Source of the DNA: Betaproteobacteria bacterium
GTDB taxonomy: Bacteria; Pseudomonadota; Gammaproteobacteria; Burkholderiales; SG8-39
Length of the DNA stretch: 64,000 nucleotides
Direction: 5' to 3'
NCBI GenBank assembly: GCA_016210745.1
Contig: JACQTO010000220.1
Span: 1-64,000 of the forward strand
In this document: in pieces, positions 32,096 to 39,432 of the stretch
Layout of the letters: each line of letters starts with the position of its first letter
How positions within the stretch are numbered: position 1 is the stretch's first letter
Made by a program: the position numbers and the translations under genes
The notes under the pieces: generated by a model
What the model saw: only the letters and a program-made list of their open reading frames with translations
What the model was told of the DNA's origin: nothing
The model's database searches: none

Positions 32096-33127
32096 ATGGG
32101 CGACACATTCGCGAAAATAAAGGCCGCTGCAGTGCAGGCAGCACCGATACTGCTGGACCGGGAGGCAACCGTCGCCAAGGCGTGCCGGCTCATCGAGGAA
32201 GCGGGCGATGCCGGTGCGACGGTTATCGGCTTTCCCGAAGGGTACATTCCGGCCCACCCATACTGGTACGATTTCTATACGGCCAACGATCCGATCTGCA
32301 ACCGCTTCAACGTCGAGCTGTTCAAGAACGCGGTCGTCGTCCCCAGCCCGGCAACCGATGCGCTGGGCAAGGCGGCACGGCGGGCGCGCGCCTATGTCGT
32401 CATGGGATGCGCCGAAAAGGACGCCGGAAGCTACGGGACGATCTACAACACGCAGATCATCTTCGGCCCCGATGGGCGTCTTTTGGGCAAGCACCGAAAG
32501 CTCATCCCCACGGCGAGCGAGCGGCTTATTCACGTCGGCGGCGACGGCAGCACGCTGCTCACCTACGACACGCCCTTCGGCGGCCTCTCGGGCCTGATCT
32601 GCGGAGAAAACATCAACAGCCTCGCGCGTACGGCCCTGCTCATGGACGGAGAGGTCGTGCATGTCGCGAGCTGGCCCACTTTTGCCACCCGTGGCTATGA
32701 GCGGCAATTCCATACCATGGATGTGCGCATGCGCTATTACGCGTTCGAGGGGCGAATCTTCGTGATTTCCTCCGCCGCTGTCTGGAGCGAAGAGATGAAG
32801 GACGTGCTGGAGCTGAACGCCGAGGCCCGTTCCCGCTTCTTCGGCGAAGGCGGACATTCCGGGATCCTGAATCCCATGGGCGACTACATCGCCGGGCCGC
32901 AGGACGGAGGCGAAACCATACTCTATGCCGACTTGGACCTCGAGCAGGTGGCGCGCGGCAAGGTCATCCAAGACGTCACCGGGCACTACCAGCGCTTCGA
33001 TGTTTTTTCGCTCGGGGTCAATCGCGCGCCTTATGGGCAAGGCATTCGACAGGCTGGGCGGACTGCTCCCGGAGTCGCGGGGGCCGAGAGCACCGCAGTT
33101 GATCAGGAACCCCGGACAGAATCCTAA
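32096..33127 (+). CDS. Nitrilase
   Basis: A 343-aa carbon-nitrogen hydrolase that converts a nitrile to its acid and ammonia. Catalytic triad E48 (FPEGYIP), K135 (GKHRKLIPT) and C169 (GLICGEN); the residues around the cysteine fit true nitrilases. GAGGAG precedes the ATG. The last 30 residues are low-complexity, and the stop codon TAA lies inside the conserved left end of a covarying-hairpin repeat, so the C-terminus may have been trimmed or extended by it. Confidence 0.9.
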   Translation: MGDTFAKIKAAAVQAAPILLDREATVAKACRLIEEAGDAGATVIGFPEGYIPAHPYWYDFYTANDPICNRFNVELFKNAVVVPSPATDALGKAARRARAYVVMGCAEKDAGSYGTIYNTQIIFGPDGRLLGKHRKLIPTASERLIHVGGDGSTLLTYDTPFGGLSGLICGENINSLARTALLMDGEVVHVASWPTFATRGYERQFHTMDVRMRYYAFEGRIFVISSAAVWSEEMKDVLELNAEARSRFFGEGGHSGILNPMGDYIAGPQDGGETILYADLDLEQVARGKVIQDVTGHYQRFDVFSLGVNRAPYGQGIRQAGRTAPGVAGAESTAVDQEPRTES

Positions 33128-33172
33128 GCCGGACGAGCCGCAACCAAGGAAGCTGGTCTTGCCGTTTATCAA

Positions 33173-33218
33173 TCTCCCCTTTTCGTGAAGTTGCTTGCAA
33201 CTTCACGAAAAGGGGAGA
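33173..33218 (+). repeat. Covarying-hairpin repeat, copy 3
   Basis: Perfect 22-bp arms with a TT centre; outer stem TCTCCCCTTTTCGTGAA. Flanks from about 33123 to 33273 are very close to those of copy 4. The nitrilase stop codon is part of the unit's left end (CCTAAGCCGGACGAG). Confidence 0.93.
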
Positions 33219-33303
33219 CGAATTTAGAAACCAAATCTTCGCGAAGTCTGTCGACTGTAGACTTGTAAGTGACCAATCCTGGATCCTGATTCCCGGAATT
33301 CAG

Positions 33304-33357
33304 GCGGGGTCAGGTCCTGCAGTGGCGAATTTGGCTCAACGCAAGACCTGACCCTGC
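33304..33357. repeat. GGGGTCAGGTC inverted repeat
   Basis: GGGTCAGGTC (33307-33316) and GACCTGACCC (33345-33354) are complementary with extra outer pairs. It resembles the GGGGTCAGAGT palindrome at 42598 and REP-like repeats common in proteobacteria. It lies 64 bp before the DUF433 gene. Confidence 0.65.
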
Positions 33358-33421
33358 GGTGCGCCGGTCTTGCGGTACAATTTATCAAGATTGGCGAACG
33401 AAGTGTCGATCGGAGATCGTC

Positions 33422-33658
33422 ATGGCGACCGTTGAGGAACTGCTGCACAGAATTACACTCGATCCCGGGAAACGCGGCGGCAAGCCTTGCATTCGCGGCA
33501 TGCGCATTACAGTGTATGACGTGCTCGGCTGGCTTGCTGCCGGTATGTCGCAGCAGGAGATTCTGGAGGACTATCCGGAACTTGAACCCGCCGACATTCA
33601 GGCCTGTCTTGCGTTCGCCGCGGGCCGCGAACAACGAATGGTGCGGATCGTGGCGTGA
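33422..33658 (+). CDS. DUF433 antitoxin
   Basis: A 78-aa DUF433 protein: ITLDPGKRGGKPCIRGMRI, then VYDVLGWLAAGMSQQEILED and YPELEPADIQACLAFA, a helix-turn-helix-like domain. In pairs with DUF5615 it is the presumed antitoxin and repressor. ATG at 33422. The next gene starts at GTG overlapping its stop. Confidence 0.9.
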   Translation: MATVEELLHRITLDPGKRGGKPCIRGMRITVYDVLGWLAAGMSQQEILEDYPELEPADIQACLAFAAGREQRMVRIVA

Positions 33659-33987
33659 AGCTGTTGCTGGACCAAAACCTGTCGCAGCGTCTGCTGCGCG
33701 ATCTGGTCCAATGCTTTCCGGGTTCCACCCAAGTTCAACATGCCGGACTCGAACGCGCTGGCGACTCAGATATTTGGGCGTACGCAAAGCAGCATGGGTT
33801 CGCCATTGTCACCAAGGATGCGGATTTCACGGAACTGGCGTTGCTTCGCGGATATCCACCCAAAGTGATTTGGCTCAACTGCGGCAATGTGAGCAATGCG
33901 ACCGTGCACCGAAAGCTGCTGGATAACACCGAAACGATTCAGCGCTTTCTCGCTTCTATCGAAGACGGAGTGCTGGAGATCGAGTAG
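33655..33987 (+). CDS. DUF5615 PIN-like toxin
   Basis: A 110-aa PIN-like (Mut7-C related) protein, the presumed RNase toxin of the pair. Acidic residues are in LLLDQNLS, RAGDSDIWAYA and VTKDADFTEL, in the family order. Starts at GTG, overlapping the antitoxin stop as GTGA. Confidence 0.9.
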   Translation: MKLLLDQNLSQRLLRDLVQCFPGSTQVQHAGLERAGDSDIWAYAKQHGFAIVTKDADFTELALLRGYPPKVIWLNCGNVSNATVHRKLLDNTETIQRFLASIEDGVLEIE

Positions 33988-34100
33988 CGCGCGCAAGCGT
34001 TGAGGCAAACGCTTCAATGACCTAACCTCATGCCACTGCTCTCCCCAGATCCTAAGCCGGACGAGGCGGAACCGAGGAAGCTGGTCTTGCCGTTTATCAA

Positions 34101-34146
34101 TCTTCCCTTTCCGTGAAGTTGCTTGCAACTTCACGGAAAGGGGAGA
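34101..34146 (+). repeat. Covarying-hairpin repeat, copy 4
   Basis: 22-bp arms with a TT centre and one T-G mismatch; outer stem TCTTCCCTTTCCGTGAA. The unit spans about 34049-34205. It starts about 60 bases after the DUF5615 stop, same orientation. Compared with copy 3 the change TTTTCG to TTTCCG is matched in the other arm (CGAAAA to CGGAAA). Confidence 0.92.
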
Positions 34147-34226
34147 CGAATTTAGAAACCAAATCTTCGCCAAGTCTGTCGACTGTAGCCTTGTAAGTGA
34201 CCAATCCTGGATCCTGATTCCCGAAT

Positions 34227-35276
34227 CTACTCCAGCGGCCGGCGGACGCCATCGGCCAGCAACTGGTACGGCCGCCACGCCCCGTCCTCCTGCCTGCACA
34301 TGCCGTAGCAGAACGGCACGCTGCGGCGCCCTGGCATGCTGAAGCGCAGGTCCTCGAACCACACGCATGTCGATGGATTGGCGCGGTCTATCCGGTAAAG
34401 TGCCGGGTAGTCGGCAAACCAGCGATAGAAGCGGAACGTGGGTTGCTGCCAGGCCTCGCGCGCGAGTCGCTCATCCTCCGGGGAGCCGCCAAAACGCGGT
34501 GCAGCGATCCAGCGCGCCATGTGCAGCGGCGCAAAAGTAGCGGAGATGCGCGCGATCAAACCGGCGTTTTCCGGCGGCGGTGTCGGCATGTTCTTCGCGA
34601 TCAGGTTCACGTCGGCGTAGCGCTGATCATCGCCCCTGGCAACGATGATCCTCCAATTGAACGGGGATACCGGGCGCTCGAGCGCCCTGACTTGCGCTCC
34701 GGCAAGACCTTGCCCCCGCGCATATTCCTCGCCTGCCTCGATCGCCCTGGATTTGAGCACCGCCTGCGCGCCCACGTAGCCGACCAGCACCGCGCAGGCC
34801 GCGATCGCCGGCGCACGTGAGGTACGCCACAGGCCCGAGGCCGCAAGGCCAGCGAGAATGATGCCGGTGAAATACAGGTCGATCACGAAGGTCGTGCCGA
34901 GAGAAAAGCGCTCGTCCGATAGCGGCGCAAGGATCATGGTTCCGTAGGACGTGATGAGGTCGCCCGCGATGTGAATGCCGACGCCCATCGCGGCCAGCGG
35001 GATATACGGACGCCACCCGCGCGGATCGCGCCAGAGGCGCGACGCAAGCCAGGCGAGCAGCCAGGCCCAGGCGGGGAGAACGACGAGCGAATGCGTGATA
35101 CCGCGGTGGTTGAGCAGGAAAGCGATCGGCGACCCCAAGGACATCAGATAATCGGCGTCCGGAAACGCCGCCGCGGCAGCTCCCAGCAGGAGCCGCCGTG
35201 ATAGGGGCAGCGCCGAGCGGCCGCCTGTTGCGCGCGCAAGCAGCGCGCCCGAAAGCGCATGCGTGATGGTGTCCAT
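34227..35276 (-). CDS. YdjM/DUF457-type inner-membrane metal-dependent hydrolase
   Basis: A 349-aa membrane protein of the LexA-binding/YdjM family. N-terminal motif MDTITHALSGALLAR, then FPDADYL, HRGITHSLVV and GDLITSYGTMIL supply the conserved His/Asp residues; four or five membrane helices follow to about residue 190. The C-terminal 150 residues are soluble. Role unclear, perhaps a phospholipase-like hydrolase. It is followed by the hairpin repeat, facing the toxin gene. Confidence 0.85.
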   Translation of the reverse strand: MDTITHALSGALLARATGGRSALPLSRRLLLGAAAAAFPDADYLMSLGSPIAFLLNHRGITHSLVVLPAWAWLLAWLASRLWRDPRGWRPYIPLAAMGVGIHIAGDLITSYGTMILAPLSDERFSLGTTFVIDLYFTGIILAGLAASGLWRTSRAPAIAACAVLVGYVGAQAVLKSRAIEAGEEYARGQGLAGAQVRALERPVSPFNWRIIVARGDDQRYADVNLIAKNMPTPPPENAGLIARISATFAPLHMARWIAAPRFGGSPEDERLAREAWQQPTFRFYRWFADYPALYRIDRANPSTCVWFEDLRFSMPGRRSVPFCYGMCRQEDGAWRPYQLLADGVRRPLE

Positions 35277-35294
35277 ACCTCTGCGCCTGTTCTC

Positions 35295-36755
35295 CTATAT
35301 CTGATAATCCAGCGCCAAGCGCCTTTGCAGCATGCGTGCCTGGCGGAAAGCCCCTTTCAGTATGTGGCGCTCGAGCCCGTTCAGTTTGTCCGGATCGACG
35401 CGATTCGCGACATTGTCGGCGAGGGATTGCTGCGAGGCCTGGTTGCGCAGCCGCAGGCGCTGGATGACGAAGAACGCCTCGACCATGGCTTCGGTTTCGG
35501 CCACACCCATCCCGGTGCCTGCGCGCGCGGCGCGCAGCCTTTCGCCGGTGTTGGTTTGCGGCACGGCGTGCGCCAGGGCGTAGATGCGCGCCGTATCCAC
35601 GAACGGCCGCACACCATAGAGCTTCAGATTGATGCTGTGCGGCGCATTCGGCGCATCCTCGGTCTTGAAATCGCGCAGCCTGCCGAGCGGCGGCCTGGAC
35701 TGAAGGGCATTTTCCGCCATCAGGCGCAGGAAGCGTGGATTCGCCCGGGTTCGCGCAAGGACCCATTCGCGCAGCGCGAGCGCCAGCGTGGCGTCGCCGT
35801 ATAGCGGGCGGAAATCGAAACAGATTGCGGCATCGAGCAGCGCTTTAGGCTCCGGGCTTTCCAGCCATCCTCCGATCTTGAGCTGCCACTCGGCGAGGGA
35901 AAGGCATAGCTTGGGGTTGGAGGCCATGATCTGACCCTTGCATAACGGAAAGCCGCAGGCGTCCAAGGCTTGGTTGACGCTCGTGGCAAAAGGCAGCAAG
36001 CGCGCGCGCACTGCATCGGGCGTGGCCTGTTCGTGCGCCGAAAACAGAATGCCGTTGTCCTGGTCGGTGCTGAACGTCTGCTCGAACCGGCCCTCGCTGC
36101 CGAACGCCAGCCAGCACCAGCTTATGCTCTCCCATTGATGGTTCTTGCGTTCGATTTCGATAATGCGCTGGCAGAGCCGATCGTTGAGCACGGATACGAA
36201 CAGTGTCAATTGCTCGGCCGCGACGCCCTCTTCGACCAGCAGGCGCGCAAGCTTGCGGATTTCCGCGGCGAGGTCCACGAGCAGTTTGACCGTTCCCGCA
36301 AGGCGGATTTCCGTGGTGATCTCTCCTAGCCCCAGCCGTTGCAGCGAGAACAGATCGCGCTCGGACACTACGCCGATGATCCTGTCTTCATCCATGACCA
36401 GCACATGCCGGATATTGGTGCCGATCATCGCCAGCGCTGCTTCGTAGGCGAGCGCGTGAGCCGGAAGCGAAAACGGCGAGCGCGTCATGACCTCCGCGAT
36501 GCCCAGTTCGTCGAGGCCACGCGCCGCCACGGCCACGAGGTCGGTCGTCGTGAAGATCCCGGTCGGACGGGATCTGTCGTCCACCACGATCACCGAGCCT
36601 ACGCCATGCGCGTGCATGATCCCGACCGCTTCGCGCACACTCACGTGCTCGCGGCAGACCACGGGCTGGTTGCGAATGAGCGCGCGCAACGGGCGCGCGA
36701 GCGTCTGCTGCTCGCCGGCGAGCCGGCGCTCGAGGAATCCGTAGCGCTCATCCAT
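35295..36755 (-). CDS. CBS-domain DUF294 nucleotidyltransferase-like protein
   Basis: A 486-aa cytoplasmic regulator. Two CBS domains (about 25-145; GVGSVIVVDD, VLVMDEDRIIGVVSERDLF) bind adenine nucleotides. A DUF294 domain follows with the nucleotidyltransferase-like motif GSEGRFEQTFSTDQDNG, then a helical DUF294 C-terminal domain. It resembles GlnD-like proteins lacking uridylylation partners. It lies next to the exonuclease fusion and symporter-kinase genes; comparable groupings occur beside acetate symporters in other proteobacteria. Confidence 0.9.
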   Translation of the reverse strand: MDERYGFLERRLAGEQQTLARPLRALIRNQPVVCREHVSVREAVGIMHAHGVGSVIVVDDRSRPTGIFTTTDLVAVAARGLDELGIAEVMTRSPFSLPAHALAYEAALAMIGTNIRHVLVMDEDRIIGVVSERDLFSLQRLGLGEITTEIRLAGTVKLLVDLAAEIRKLARLLVEEGVAAEQLTLFVSVLNDRLCQRIIEIERKNHQWESISWCWLAFGSEGRFEQTFSTDQDNGILFSAHEQATPDAVRARLLPFATSVNQALDACGFPLCKGQIMASNPKLCLSLAEWQLKIGGWLESPEPKALLDAAICFDFRPLYGDATLALALREWVLARTRANPRFLRLMAENALQSRPPLGRLRDFKTEDAPNAPHSINLKLYGVRPFVDTARIYALAHAVPQTNTGERLRAARAGTGMGVAETEAMVEAFFVIQRLRLRNQASQQSLADNVANRVDPDKLNGLERHILKGAFRQARMLQRRLALDYQI

Positions 36756-36764
36756 GGCTTACTG

Positions 36765-36879
36765 AGTCTCGCGTAAATGGGTGACAGCCCATTTACGCCT
36801 AGAACCTTCCTTCTCCCTCTGGGAGAAGGAGCAGAGGATGAGGGTAAAAGCGTCAGGCATATCCACGATGCTCATTAGA
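36765..36879. repeat. 115-bp dispersed repeat, copy 1
   Basis: GTAAATGGGTGACAGCCCATTTAC forms one hairpin and CTTCTCCCTCTGGGAGAAG a second, followed by GCAGAGGATGAGGG. It is nearly the same as 43722-43836. Both copies lie about 10 bases upstream of a minus-strand gene start. Confidence 0.8.
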
Positions 36880-36889
36880 GCCTGGGTTC

Positions 36890-39025
36890 TCAGTACCGCA
36901 GTCGCGCGTAGTAGGTCTCGCGCGACGCTTCGAGGGTCTGCCCCAGGGTCAGGATGCCGCGCTCTGCAAGGAGCGGCACCAGCTTGAGAAAAATATCTCC
37001 GGTAACCAGCGCGTCGCCGAGCGCGGTGTGCCGCCCGATTACCCTGAGCCCCAGGCGCTCCGCGACAGCCTCGAGCCCGTGATCCTTGAGGCTCGGGTGC
37101 ACCAGGGCGGCAAGCAACAGCGTGTCGAGCACCGGCTGCGAAAATCGAACCCCGGTCGCGGCCTCCTTCAGTTCAAGAAAACGCATATCGAATGCAGCAT
37201 TGTGTGCCACCAGCACCGTGTCTTCGCAGAAACGGTGAAACGCAGGCAATACTTCGCCTATCGTCGGCTGATCCAGCAGGTCCCCGGTCTTTATCCCGTG
37301 AATGCGCACCGAATCCATGGGCACCGAGCGTTTCGGATTTATCAGTTGTTCATATACTTCCTGCTTGAGCAAGCGCCCGTTGACGATGCGGGCCGCGCCG
37401 ATGCTGATTATTTCGTCCCCGGCAGAGGGTTCCAACCCGGTGGTTTCGGTATCGAACACGGTGTAGTTGATGTCGGTGAGCCGTCGCTCGGCGAGGCCCT
37501 GTGCGGCATCGGCGTTCTTGAACAGATCGAAGTCATAGTATTCGGGGCGGCCGCCCTTTGGAACGCTCCTGCGCGGTTTCACCGGTGCCGGCGCGCCCAG
37601 CGGCAGGAGAAATCTGAACCACGAAGTCTGCGACTGCGGATGCGACTGCCGCCAGACCTCGCCGCCGTGCCGTTCGAGCACGTCCCTGAAGCTGAGGGGG
37701 CTCTGCTCGGCGCCAAGCTGCTGCGTCTCCCAAAGCGCAAGGGCATCGCTTGCGACGATGGCTCCCATCCAGAGCAAATCGAGTTCGACAAAACCGCCGC
37801 TGCCGGCCGCGCGGAAGCGGACTTCGCGCACTCCGTATTCATCGCGCAGGCGCGAGGCGAGCGATGCGAGCACTTGCGCAAATGCGTAGCTGTCGACCCT
37901 TATCCACAAATTTTCATCGATTTCTTCCACTCGGGTCGGCAATCCGAGCAGCGTGTCGATGCGCCGGCAAGCCGCGTGTACCAGGTCGGTTACCGGCATG
38001 TCCTCCAAAGAAAGTCCGGCTTTCAAGGCATTCGCATGTTCGCGCAGCGCATCGTTGATGGTGGCGCTCAGGCCGCGCGACTCGGCCGCAATGATCTCGG
38101 CGAATTGCGCACGCTGCTCCCCGCCCATCTCCGGCGAGGCGACCAGGTTTTCCGCGGCTGCGCGGATGTTGGCCGCCGGCTGCCGCACCCGCGTGGCGAG
38201 CGCCTGCAACAGCGAGCGCCGCCGCGCTTCCTGGTCGACCGTGTCGGTGACGTCTTCCAGGGTCAGCACCATTCCCGCGATGCGGCTCTCGGCGGACAGA
38301 AAAGGCACCAACTGAACCCTGAGCAAACGGTCTCCGGCGGCGGCGGCGAGAAATTTGGTGATGGGGAACTGGGATTCACGGTCCAGGCTGTACTGGATTT
38401 TGTCCAGGGCGTGAGCCACCTGGTCGCGGTCGAGCAGGCCAAATACCGAGCGCCCCAGCCCGACCAAGCTGTGTTGCGAGCCGGCTGCCGCCGCCTGACC
38501 GAACAGCGCTCTCGCCTGCTCGTTGTACAGCAGGATTCGGCCTTCGGCGTTGCACAGCAGCACCCCCTGGGAAAGCTCGGACATCAGGGCCGAAAGACGG
38601 TTGCGCTCCTCTTCCAGGCGCGAACCGGACTCCGCGATTTTCGCATCCAGATCCAGACGCTGGCTGCGATAGGCCTCGCGCAGCCGGTCGATGGCCGCCG
38701 CCAACTCGGCCAGTTCCGGGCCGCCGTCGGCGACGATGCGGCGTTCCGGATTTGCGACGAGCGCCGTCCGGGTCTGCTCGGCAAGCGCGCTCACTGCGGT
38801 CACGTGGTTGCGGAACAACCAACTGACGATACCGCCGCACGCGAACAACAGGATAAGGGCGGCGTAGCCAAGCAGCGGCGCGCGCTGCTCCAGAATGCGG
38901 CGCAATACGTCTTGCTCATCCGGGGGAAGCCCGGATGCGACGAGCAGAGCAACGGCGGCGATTGCGATCACCACGCCGTCGAACAACACGCCAACCCATA
39001 GGGCGAACTTGAGATTGCCTTTCAT
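36890..39025 (-). CDS. Pseudo-histidine kinase fused to DnaQ-like exonuclease
   Basis: A 711-aa fusion. Two membrane helices (about 10-31 and 52-71), HAMP-like linker, PAS domain (about 145-260), a histidine-kinase-like region (270-475) and a C-terminal DEDDh 3'-5' exonuclease (515-690). Exonuclease residues D525, E527, D613, H666 and D671 are present. In the kinase part the phospho-acceptor box reads ATRVRQPA, so the histidine is Thr278, and the ATP-binding N and G boxes are not recognisable. It probably senses but does not phosphorylate. Its stop codon lies close to a repeat and its start overlaps the response regulator as ATGA. Confidence 0.9.
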   Translation of the reverse strand: MKGNLKFALWVGVLFDGVVIAIAAVALLVASGLPPDEQDVLRRILEQRAPLLGYAALILLFACGGIVSWLFRNHVTAVSALAEQTRTALVANPERRIVADGGPELAELAAAIDRLREAYRSQRLDLDAKIAESGSRLEEERNRLSALMSELSQGVLLCNAEGRILLYNEQARALFGQAAAAGSQHSLVGLGRSVFGLLDRDQVAHALDKIQYSLDRESQFPITKFLAAAAGDRLLRVQLVPFLSAESRIAGMVLTLEDVTDTVDQEARRRSLLQALATRVRQPAANIRAAAENLVASPEMGGEQRAQFAEIIAAESRGLSATINDALREHANALKAGLSLEDMPVTDLVHAACRRIDTLLGLPTRVEEIDENLWIRVDSYAFAQVLASLASRLRDEYGVREVRFRAAGSGGFVELDLLWMGAIVASDALALWETQQLGAEQSPLSFRDVLERHGGEVWRQSHPQSQTSWFRFLLPLGAPAPVKPRRSVPKGGRPEYYDFDLFKNADAAQGLAERRLTDINYTVFDTETTGLEPSAGDEIISIGAARIVNGRLLKQEVYEQLINPKRSVPMDSVRIHGIKTGDLLDQPTIGEVLPAFHRFCEDTVLVAHNAAFDMRFLELKEAATGVRFSQPVLDTLLLAALVHPSLKDHGLEAVAERLGLRVIGRHTALGDALVTGDIFLKLVPLLAERGILTLGQTLEASRETYYARLRY

Positions 39026-39411
39026 GCCCCGCCAGGCTTCGCGGCGCCTCCGAGCAGCTCGTCGATCTTGTCGATCAACTCCCGATTGGAAAACGGCTTG
39101 GTAACGTAGGTGTCCGCCCCAAGCGAAAGACCCTTGTTCACCTCGGCGTCCCTGCCTTTGGCCGAAAGCATCACGATCTTGATATGTCGCCAGTCCGGAC
39201 GTTCACGTATTTGCTGACACACTTCGTAGCCGCTCCTGCGCGGCATCATGACATCGAGCAGCACCACGTCCGGCAGGAAACTTTCGACCAGAACGAGCGC
39301 CTCGTCGCCATCGCGGGCGATTTTCACTTCGTAGCCGCTCTTATTCATCAGGTACTCGAGCGATGTGACGATATTCGGCTCGTCGTCGGCGATCAGGACT
39401 TTCTTGCTCAT
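39022..39411 (-). CDS. Single-domain response regulator
   Basis: A 129-aa CheY-like receiver. Acidic pocket D9/D10, phospho-acceptor D53 (LLDVMMP), S/T switch in MLSAKG and K in VTKPFSN. No output domain, so it must act through a partner. The gene order symporter-kinase, receiver, exonuclease fusion suggests a phosphorelay: the kinase upstream phosphorylates this protein, which then acts on the fusion or elsewhere. Confidence 0.93.
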   Translation of the reverse strand: MSKKVLIADDEPNIVTSLEYLMNKSGYEVKIARDGDEALVLVESFLPDVVLLDVMMPRRSGYEVCQQIRERPDWRHIKIVMLSAKGRDAEVNKGLSLGADTYVTKPFSNRELIDKIDELLGGAAKPGGA

Positions 39412-39432
39412 GGATGCGCTCCCGCCTTCGCG

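Noticed and set aside
30794..33172. 792-aa minus-strand ORF covering the second Bug protein and the region opposite the nitrilase
   Set aside because: Only the part from 31777 is Bug-like with a signal peptide and ribosome site; the upstream part is antisense to the nitrilase.
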